From: Paenibacillus selenitireducens
GTDB taxonomy: Bacteria > Bacillota > Bacilli > Paenibacillales > Paenibacillaceae
Direction: 5' to 3'
Assembly (NCBI RefSeq): GCF_002021565.1
Contig: NZ_MSZX01000006.1
Coordinates: forward strand, 124,027-188,026
Length of the DNA: 64,000 bases
Part shown: positions 57,974 through 64,000 of the stretch, piece after piece
Layout of the letters: each line of letters opens with the position of its first letter
Position numbering within the stretch: position 1 is the first letter of the stretch
Notes under the pieces: generated by a model
The model's database searches: none
What the model was told of the DNA's origin: nothing
The model's input: only the letters and a program-made list of their open reading frames with translations
Translations under genes and position numbers: made by a program

Positions 57974-60322
57974 TTATTTGCTCTGCGGCTTCAAATACTT
58001 ATCCAAAAACTTGATCATCGTGTTATAGAAATCGATCGAGTTCTCTTCGTTGGCGAAGCCATGCCCTTCATTATCCTTGACCATATACTCCACTTGGACG
58101 CCGCGTTTTTTAAGAGCTTCGACAATTTGGTCGGATTCTGCTTTGTTAACCCGCGGATCATTCGCCCCTTGAGCCACGAATAATGGTGTTACGATCTTGT
58201 CGACGTGGAACACCGGCGAAACTTGCTTCAGCATTTCTTTGTCCTTTTCGACATCGCCGACGCGTTCATTAAACAGATTTCTCATGGTCTCCCAATATGG
58301 TGGGATCGTCCCCAAGAATGTGAACATATTCGATACGCCTACATAATCAACGGCAGCAGCATACAATTCCGGCGTTTTCGTAATGCCCGTCAAGGTTGCG
58401 TATCCACCAAACGATCCACCATAAATACCAACACGTTTTGGATCAGCAATCCCCTGCTTAATCGCCCACTTCACACCGTCAGTAATATCATCTTGGATTT
58501 TCAATCCCCATTGTTTATCTCCTGCATCCATAAAGGCCTTTCCATACCCCGTTGATGCACGGAAATTCATTTGAAGTACGGCATACCCGTGGTTTGCCAG
58601 CAGTTGCACTTCCGGGTTGAAGCCCCACATATCGCGTGCCCACGGCCCGCCATGCGGATTCACGATCATCGGCAGATTTTGAGGCTTTTTATTTTTCGGT
58701 AATGTCAAATAGCCGTGAATCGTTAATCCGTCTCTACTCTTGTAAGAGATTGGATACATATCGGCCATCTGATCTGGGTTAAGCCACGGGCTTAAATTAC
58801 CTAAGGATGTTAACTCACCGGATACGCTATCATAAAAATAATACATCCCGTAAGTCTTGTCATTCGAAACGCTAATAATCAGCTTCGTCATATCCTCGTT
58901 ATAATCGTTCAGCCCGATCTCACTTTCACTGACGCCAAGCTTCTGCTGCAGCTTGCGGTACAAAGCCTCGAATTTATCATCGAAAAACTCCAAATGCGCT
59001 TTATCTGTCACATAGACGGCTGCCAGCATTTTATCTTGATTCTTGTCGTAGTACGCCCCAGTTACGTCAACTTCCGGATGCTGATACAGAACTTCTTCCT
59101 CACCCTTTAAGTTCAACTTGACGAGCGCCGTCTTGTCCCGACCGTTATTGGAAACGGCATAGATCGATTTACCGTCTGCCGAGAAACCCAGCGGATTCAT
59201 CGCATCCCCGTCCTTTAACGTAACAAGCGGTTTAAACGCCTCTTCCTCCGTATCGCGGTACAACAATGTACTTTCGACACCATCACTTTCGGAAGCAAGC
59301 CGGATTTTACCTTGGCGATCCGCTACCCATGCCATAATGTTCCCGGGGTTTTTGGCGATCAGCTTCGTTTCCCCTGTCTTTACGTTCAATTTATATACAT
59401 CGAAAATGGCAGCATCTTCTTTATTCATCGAAATCAAAATTTCGTCTTTCACACCCGATAAACCGCTCACGAGTTGAACACTAACCTTATCGTAAGGCGT
59501 CAAATCCACTTCCTTATTGCCGTTAAAAGCGGACGAATATACATGGAAATTCTCGTCTCCGCCCTTATCTTTGCGATACAGGATGTTATCGCCTTTCCAG
59601 AAGAAACCAGCGATATCGCGATCTTTCGAGCTTGTCACGCGAATAGGCTCGCTTTTCTCACCGATTTTCTCTACAAAAACATTGGAACGGTTCTCCCAAG
59701 TACCCGTATAAGAAAGATACTTGCCGTCAGGAGAAAGCTCATACCCAAAGCTGCCTGGACTCCGCATGAAGTCTTCCACGGAAATTTGTGGCACACCACT
59801 CTCGTCCATCGCTGACAACATTTTATTACTGTAGTTCTGAAGTACAACAGCCGCTTGAGCTACTGTCATAGGCTGATCTTCGTGCAAGCTTCCATCTGCA
59901 TCCCCTTGAATGAGCCCAAGTGCCTTAGCGCTTGCTGCATATTCGGCCAAGCTTGTTTCGGCTTGCTCCTTACCGAGCGCTCGCACTATGATGCGAGCCA
60001 TCTCGCCGCGTTTGATCGGAGCGTCAACGGAAGTGAATTCGCCTTCCTTCATCCAACCCTTCTCAGAAGCGACCTTCATCGAGTCAATACCATGTTGATA
60101 TGTAAGCGACAATACCGCATAGCGGATAAAGTCTTTGACAGAAACCTCTTGGTTTTGCTTTACGCCTTTTTCTACAATCCCTTTCGTAACGAGCGATTGC
60201 ATGCCAACTTGATACCATGGTGCTGCTTTTTTCGCGTCATCCTGTGCCATGACAGACACGGGAACAGATACGGCCATAATAGCCGCGATCGTTGCGGAGA
60301 CTAACCTTTTTCTTACTTTCAT
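57974..60322 (-). CDS. Secreted S9-family (prolyl-oligopeptidase/acylaminoacyl) peptidase with SLH-like N-terminus
   Basis: 782 residues. Signal peptide VRKRLVSATIAAIMAVSVPVSVMAQ, then ~150 residues resembling S-layer-homology repeats (VSVKDFIRYAVLSLTYQHGI; DAPIKRGEMARIIVRALG; DQPMTVAQAAVVLQNYS). A beta-propeller region (~190-510) and an alpha/beta-hydrolase domain follow. Catalytic Ser in GIYGGSFGGYAT, Asp in QGANDPRVN, His in NEGHGFANEEN. The SLH-like part may anchor the peptidase to the cell wall. Starts behind GAGAGGGGAAG. Its original terminator is now at attL. Confidence 0.92.
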   Translation of the reverse strand: MKVRKRLVSATIAAIMAVSVPVSVMAQDDAKKAAPWYQVGMQSLVTKGIVEKGVKQNQEVSVKDFIRYAVLSLTYQHGIDSMKVASEKGWMKEGEFTSVDAPIKRGEMARIIVRALGKEQAETSLAEYAASAKALGLIQGDADGSLHEDQPMTVAQAAVVLQNYSNKMLSAMDESGVPQISVEDFMRSPGSFGYELSPDGKYLSYTGTWENRSNVFVEKIGEKSEPIRVTSSKDRDIAGFFWKGDNILYRKDKGGDENFHVYSSAFNGNKEVDLTPYDKVSVQLVSGLSGVKDEILISMNKEDAAIFDVYKLNVKTGETKLIAKNPGNIMAWVADRQGKIRLASESDGVESTLLYRDTEEEAFKPLVTLKDGDAMNPLGFSADGKSIYAVSNNGRDKTALVKLNLKGEEEVLYQHPEVDVTGAYYDKNQDKMLAAVYVTDKAHLEFFDDKFEALYRKLQQKLGVSESEIGLNDYNEDMTKLIISVSNDKTYGMYYFYDSVSGELTSLGNLSPWLNPDQMADMYPISYKSRDGLTIHGYLTLPKNKKPQNLPMIVNPHGGPWARDMWGFNPEVQLLANHGYAVLQMNFRASTGYGKAFMDAGDKQWGLKIQDDITDGVKWAIKQGIADPKRVGIYGGSFGGYATLTGITKTPELYAAAVDYVGVSNMFTFLGTIPPYWETMRNLFNERVGDVEKDKEMLKQVSPVFHVDKIVTPLFVAQGANDPRVNKAESDQIVEALKKRGVQVEYMVKDNEGHGFANEENSIDFYNTMIKFLDKYLKPQSK

Positions 60323-60629
60323 ACTTATGCTTCCCCTCTCTGCTGGGAACCGAGAAGACCCTCAATCGATCATTTTCCCGATTCCATTCCTCATCATCGT
60401 GTGCCTTCCCCAACATGAAATAACTTACGGATCCTATAAAAAACAAGATATACAGCTGCACACATCATACTGTATATATCATTATATACAGTATACAAAG
60501 CTTGATTTCAAATGTCAAGATTATACAATCATTATTTGGCATAACTTCTCATTTGCCCGATAAAAATAAGTTTCCTGTTCTTCTCCAATTCATATATAAT
60601 GACGACATAATCATTGAAGGAGTGACCCC
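60323..60629. other. Divergent promoter region
   Basis: No gene. AT-rich, with ATATACAGTATG/CATACTGTATATA-type symmetric sequence near 60467-60500 and a TATAAT at ~60595 that probably serves the rightward DUF3055 gene; TGAAGGAGTGA is its ribosome site. Confidence 0.45.
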
Positions 60630-60926
60630 ATGTCTAAGCATGAATTTGATATGTTATCCGATTCCACCGAAGCAACGACCACACGATTTGTTACCTTCAT
60701 CGGTGAGAGCTACAAACGGTTTGACCTGGCCATTATGACGACTAATCGTTTTTACGGCAAAAAACTAATTACGGACCTTCAGAGCGGTATATCCGCCATT
60801 GTTGGGGAAGAAGATATCGAAGAAGAAGGATACTTGGAATACACCTTTAAGTTATCGGAAGAAGAAGCTGGAGAGCTTCGCAATTTCTTGTCACTTGTGG
60901 TGGGGCCTACGGTTTTTACCGACTAA
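60630..60926 (+). CDS. DUF3055 (SAV0927-like) protein
   Basis: 98 residues: FDMLSDSTEATTTRFVTFIGESYKRFDLAIMTTNRFYGKKLITDLQSG, then AIVGEEDIEEEGYLEYTFKLSEEEAGELRNFL. Conserved in Bacillales, cytoplasmic, function unknown. Single gene between its promoter and a strong bidirectional terminator. Confidence 0.88.
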   Translation: MSKHEFDMLSDSTEATTTRFVTFIGESYKRFDLAIMTTNRFYGKKLITDLQSGISAIVGEEDIEEEGYLEYTFKLSEEEAGELRNFLSLVVGPTVFTD

Positions 60927-60934
60927 AACGTCAA

Positions 60935-60965
60935 AAAGGATACCTCATTTCCTGAGGTATCCTTT
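60935..60965. terminator. Bidirectional terminator
   Basis: AAGGATACCTCA-tttcc-TGAGGTATCCTT, a 12-bp perfect stem between convergent genes, with A and T runs on either side. Confidence 0.92.
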
Positions 60966-60979
60966 CTTGTGTGGATCAA

Positions 60980-62110
60980 CTATTTGATTTGGTTGCCGAA
61001 TATCAGAGCATTACTGAGCTTGCGACCTGGTGCTGTAAGCATTTTACCATTCGCATATAACCCGGAAGAAGCACCGCCATCTAAGTTCATCGCTTGCTGG
61101 GCCCCAAGCTTTTCCATGATCGCTGCCCAATCTTTGATCGTAGCATTTCCAACCGTAGCAAGCATGACCGAACCGTCTTTCATGATCGCGATGCCGCTGC
61201 GCGCGCCGCCATTCGTTAAGATTTTCGCTGACGTGAATCCCTCTGCTGCTGGATTTACCGCCACTTTGCCGTCTTTAACGAGCCGAGGACCTGCGCCTAC
61301 TGCGGTAACGACATCGTTCCAAGGAATTGTTTTTCCGTTCAGATCCTTATAATGGACTTCATAATTTACCCGATCCCCGACCTTAAACCGGCTTGCTTGT
61401 CCTGCATCGGTCCCGTTAAATACGAGTACATATCCTTTTGCCGGAATCTCCACATTTGTATTCTGCGTGACTTGCGTGACGACGCCTTGATTCACAACAA
61501 TCATATGACCATAGTTAAATCCGATCGTCTTCCCACGCTGTGGCGTATAGAGAATAGCTCCGTTCTTGCCTTTGACAGGCGTTCGATTGACAAAATACAC
61601 ATACCAACTGCTCGAACGTCCTTTATCCTCATCATAAACACTGCCTGTCACTGAGACGCGCAAGGTGTCCATCCGTGCCTGTCCATCTTTCGTAAAGCCA
61701 ATGGATGTACCCGTGTTCCCAATATGCGCAAGCTGGCCGTTTGCAATAATCGTTCCGTATGGCTCGGGAATGCCGCCATAAGCCTCAAAGTACGTGGCAT
61801 TCATTGCATAACTTGCATTCCATTGCTTCGCAATATCTTGGAGGTTCGCCGTCTCGCCAACTTTCCGATTCGCCAGCCCTACGCCGACACCGATATTCTT
61901 CGGTATTGCAACCGTCTGAACAGCGTACGTTTTGGATCCTACTTTCACATTCTTGACCGCAACCTTCGGCTGAGATGCCGTCGTCTTGGTGCTTGTCGCG
62001 GAGCTCGTTGTCACTTCACTGTGCTCTCCCGACGCGGACGCGATCGATGCTCCTGACAGACTCATTACAATGGCTAAGATGAGTAATAAATTTAGGTTTT
62101 TCTTCCCCAT
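60980..62110 (-). CDS. Secreted phosphodiester glycosidase-family (NAGPA-like) protein
   Basis: 376 residues. Signal peptide KKNLNLLLILAIVMSLSGASIASAS and a low-complexity Ser/Thr linker lead into a NAGPA-type domain: YAMNATYFEAYGGIPEPYGTII, GAGPRLVKDGK, ILTNGGARSGIAIMKDGSVMLATV, AMNLDGGASSGLYANGKM. The family removes sugar phosphodiesters, often in exopolysaccharide or cell-wall contexts. GGGGTGTAA precedes the ATG, and the preceding gene ends 10 bases upstream. Confidence 0.88.
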   Translation of the reverse strand: MGKKNLNLLLILAIVMSLSGASIASASGEHSEVTTSSATSTKTTASQPKVAVKNVKVGSKTYAVQTVAIPKNIGVGVGLANRKVGETANLQDIAKQWNASYAMNATYFEAYGGIPEPYGTIIANGQLAHIGNTGTSIGFTKDGQARMDTLRVSVTGSVYDEDKGRSSSWYVYFVNRTPVKGKNGAILYTPQRGKTIGFNYGHMIVVNQGVVTQVTQNTNVEIPAKGYVLVFNGTDAGQASRFKVGDRVNYEVHYKDLNGKTIPWNDVVTAVGAGPRLVKDGKVAVNPAAEGFTSAKILTNGGARSGIAIMKDGSVMLATVGNATIKDWAAIMEKLGAQQAMNLDGGASSGLYANGKMLTAPGRKLSNALIFGNQIK

Positions 62111-62119
62111 TTGTTCTGA

Positions 62120-62998
62120 TTACACCCCGATCACTGAATTTAAGCTCTGGATCTCCAGTTCTGCAAATTTGCGTTCAATTTCGATTCGATCTAAGGTGAT
62201 TACGCAATGATCCATATCGCAGACGATCGGTACATCACAACGAATCCGCGCTAAATCGCGGGATAGATGCAACATATCGAGATCTGCTTCGATTTTGGTA
62301 CGAACGGATTTCGTTAATTCATGGAGATTCTCAAGAATCCCCTCAACGGATTGGTACTGTTGAACCAGCTTATACGCGGTCTTCTCCCCAATGCCTCGAA
62401 CCCCGGGATAATTATCGCTCGGGTCGCCCATTAACCCTTTTACATCAATGACTTGCAGCGGTGTTAATTGACGTTCTTCCATCAAGGTCATCGGATTGTA
62501 CACCATATAATTGCCATGACCCTTCTTCATGATAATGACGCTGACACGCTCATCCACCAATTGCAGCATATCATGGTCACCCGTCAAAATATAAATGTCC
62601 ATGTCTGCTCCATACTGCTTCGCAATGGTACCGATACAATCATCCGCTTCATAGCCCGCTTCACCGATATTCGGAATGCCGAAGCTTGTCATGACATCCT
62701 TAATCAACGAGAATTGCGGAATCAAATCCTCTGGTGCCTCGGCGCGGTTTGCTTTATAGTCGGAGAATTGCTCTGTCCGAAATGTTTTGCTCCCCATATC
62801 CCAACAGCAAGCAATATGAGTCGGTTCAAATTTCGATACGGCATCCCAGAAATAACGGATAAATCCGTAAATGGCATTCGTCGGAATCCCTGTACTCGTC
62901 TTGCGGATATATCCGCCATACGCCGTCGCATAATACGCGCGGAACAGTAAAGCCATCCCGTCCACAAGGAGTAATTTGGGCTGATGTTGTTCAACCAT
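62120..62998 (-). CDS. 5'-3' exonuclease (PolA N-terminal domain homologue)
   Basis: 292 residues, stand-alone FEN-like nuclease: LLLVDGMALLFRAYYAT, HIACCWDMGSKTFRTE, EAGYEADDCIGTIAKQYG, YILTGDHDMLQLVDE and GLMGDPSDNYPGVRGIGEKTAYKLVQQY carry the conserved Asp residues and helix-hairpin-helix. Similar to Bacillus YpcP. Role in Okazaki fragment processing/repair. Confidence 0.93.
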   Translation of the reverse strand: MVEQHQPKLLLVDGMALLFRAYYATAYGGYIRKTSTGIPTNAIYGFIRYFWDAVSKFEPTHIACCWDMGSKTFRTEQFSDYKANRAEAPEDLIPQFSLIKDVMTSFGIPNIGEAGYEADDCIGTIAKQYGADMDIYILTGDHDMLQLVDERVSVIIMKKGHGNYMVYNPMTLMEERQLTPLQVIDVKGLMGDPSDNYPGVRGIGEKTAYKLVQQYQSVEGILENLHELTKSVRTKIEADLDMLHLSRDLARIRCDVPIVCDMDHCVITLDRIEIERKFAELEIQSLNSVIGV

Positions 62999-63166
62999 GT
63001 GATCTCTCCTATCTATTCATCATATTTCAATTTCATTAGTATAACATAAGCCTGTGCAACCTCACACCATTTCGTACTAGTGTACTACTGGTAATCCTCC
63101 TAATCTCATTTTATTAAAATAATAGCCCATCTTCGGTCTGATTAACCGTAGACAGGCTGTTTATCC

Positions 63167-63523
63167 TCACCAGTTTTCTGTATATAACTCTTCTTTGAAT
63201 CCAACCGTCACACGCTGCCCATCCGTAACAATCGGGCGTTTAATTAACCGGCCATTGGAAGCAAGAAGCTCGATTTGCTCTTCAGCTGACAAGGTAGGAA
63301 GTTTGTCTTTTAGCTTCAATTCTTTATAAACATCCCCTGAAGTATTCCAGAACTTCTTCAATTCTAGCCCGCTGTGATGAATGAGTTCCTTCAGCTCGTC
63401 TACCGTCGGCGCCTCCTCGAACAGGTTCTGCAACTCTAGCTCATGGCCTTTCGCTTCCAACCATTTGACGGCATTTCGGCACGTCCCACATTTGGGGTAA
63501 TGATATACTTTTAAGTTCGACAT
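63167..63523 (-). CDS. ArsC/Spx-family thioredoxin-fold protein (YusI-like)
   Basis: ATG 63523 (MSNLKVYHYPKCGTCRNAVK) follows AAAGGAG. 118 residues with redox CGTC motif at the N-terminal helix and LSAEEQIELLASNGRLIKRPIV, typical of the ArsC/YffB branch. It probably acts as a glutaredoxin-like or regulatory protein rather than an arsenate reductase; substrate not predictable. Confidence 0.85.
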   Translation of the reverse strand: MSNLKVYHYPKCGTCRNAVKWLEAKGHELELQNLFEEAPTVDELKELIHHSGLELKKFWNTSGDVYKELKLKDKLPTLSAEEQIELLASNGRLIKRPIVTDGQRVTVGFKEELYTENW

Positions 63524-63559
63524 GATTGTTAACTCCTTTAAAAGCGGCAATCTCAGTGT

Positions 63560-64000
63560 TTATTCTAACAGGGATGCCTGTAATTTCATGAGGTCTTGCG
63601 GCAAATCCGCAGTGAACTCCATCCATTGCTTCGTAATCGGATGGGTAAGTCCCAGCTTCCACGCGTGCAGCGCATGACGTTCGATGCGGGTATCTAAGGC
63701 ATTCTCTTGTTCATGGGTATACATTTTGTCCCCAATCAAGGAACAGCCGATATGCTGCATGTGTACGCGAATTTGATGCGTTCTTCCCGTCTCTAGCTTT
63801 AGCTGCACTAACGAGGCGATACCCTCTTGGTAGCTTTCAACCACTTCATAATGTGTTATAGATTCATAACCTGAAGGCGTTACAATCCGTAAATGCGGAT
63901 TCTCAGGGTCACGGTCAATAGGTCCTTCAACGGTTCCTTTTATGGGTTGAGGCACACCATGCACAAAAGCGAGATACTGCTTGTCGACTTCCCCTGCAAT
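63560..64000 (-). CDS. RluA-family pseudouridine synthase (5' end outside the window)
   Basis: The open frame runs to the window edge (reading IAGEVDKQYLAFVHGVPQP). The visible C-terminal part has LETGRTHQIRVHMQHIGCSLIGDKMY and RHALHAWKLGLTHPITKQWMEF, diagnostic of RluA/RluD enzymes that modify rRNA/tRNA uridines. The catalytic Asp lies in the missing N-terminal part. Confidence 0.92.
   Translation of the reverse strand: MAGEVDKQYLAFVHGVPQPIKGTVEGPIDRDPENPHLRIVTPSGYESITHYEVVESYQEGIASLVQLKLETGRTHQIRVHMQHIGCSLIGDKMYTHEQENALDTRIERHALHAWKLGLTHPITKQWMEFTADLPQDLMKLQASLLE

Overview
The window reads as a chromosomal segment of a Paenibacillus-like Firmicute carrying one complete, integrated tailed-phage genome of about 50.7 kb. 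The host assignment rests on strong GGAGG-type ribosome sites, an S-box (SAM riboswitch) methionine operon, a DUF3055 gene, a YusI-like ArsC-family gene and an S9 peptidase with an S-layer-like N-terminus. It is inference from gene content, not a measured identification.

Left flank (1-7203): an EAL-domain c-di-GMP phosphodiesterase (cut by the window), a metA-metI-metC operon under a SAM riboswitch, a CorA magnesium channel and an HRDC-domain protein. Right flank (57912-64000): an S9 prolyl-oligopeptidase-type enzyme, DUF3055, a phosphodiester-glycosidase-family secreted protein, a 5'-3' exonuclease homologue, an ArsC/Spx-like protein and a truncated RluA-type pseudouridine synthase. The prophage lies between 15-bp direct repeats (7204-7218 and 57897-57911). 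The repeat is one arm of the Rho-independent terminator that originally ended the S9 peptidase transcript.

The prophage reads mostly leftward. At the right end are a tyrosine integrase and a self-cleaving S24 repressor (rightward), facing a Cro-like gene, an excisionase-like gene and small early genes. Next come an AbrB/zinc-ribbon protein and a roughly 600-nt gene-free stretch that looks like a large structured RNA with an rRNA-style boxA and a tRNA T-arm. Recombination and replication follow (SbcC-like ATPase, RecT, MBL-fold hydrolase, winged-helix initiator with intragenic iterons, G39P-like helicase loader, DnaB, RuvC-like resolvase), then a second-strand-modifying methyltransferase, MazG-like protein and ArpU-type late regulator. 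The packaging and head genes are lambda-like (terminase, gpW-like, portal, ClpP-type protease with nested scaffold, decoration protein, gpE-type capsid). The tail is P2-like and contractile (sheath, tube, gpE/E' frameshift chaperone, tape measure, gpX, D, V, U, W, J, I and a 1780-residue fibre). Holin and GH24 endolysin close the late operon.

Between the lysis genes and attL is an accessory segment more typical of a plasmid: an orphan methyltransferase, a YjcZ-like micropeptide, hicAB, a lipoprotein, a second winged-helix initiator with its own intragenic iterons, an RHH protein, and a ParM-type actin with its ParR partner and a candidate centromere. Near attL are a small LexA-DNA-binding-domain protein under an SOS box, an XRE regulator and an orphan S24 domain that has lost its catalytic Ser and Lys. 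The element therefore combines integration machinery with plasmid replication and partition functions, as if an integrative phage had captured, or descended from, a phage-plasmid.
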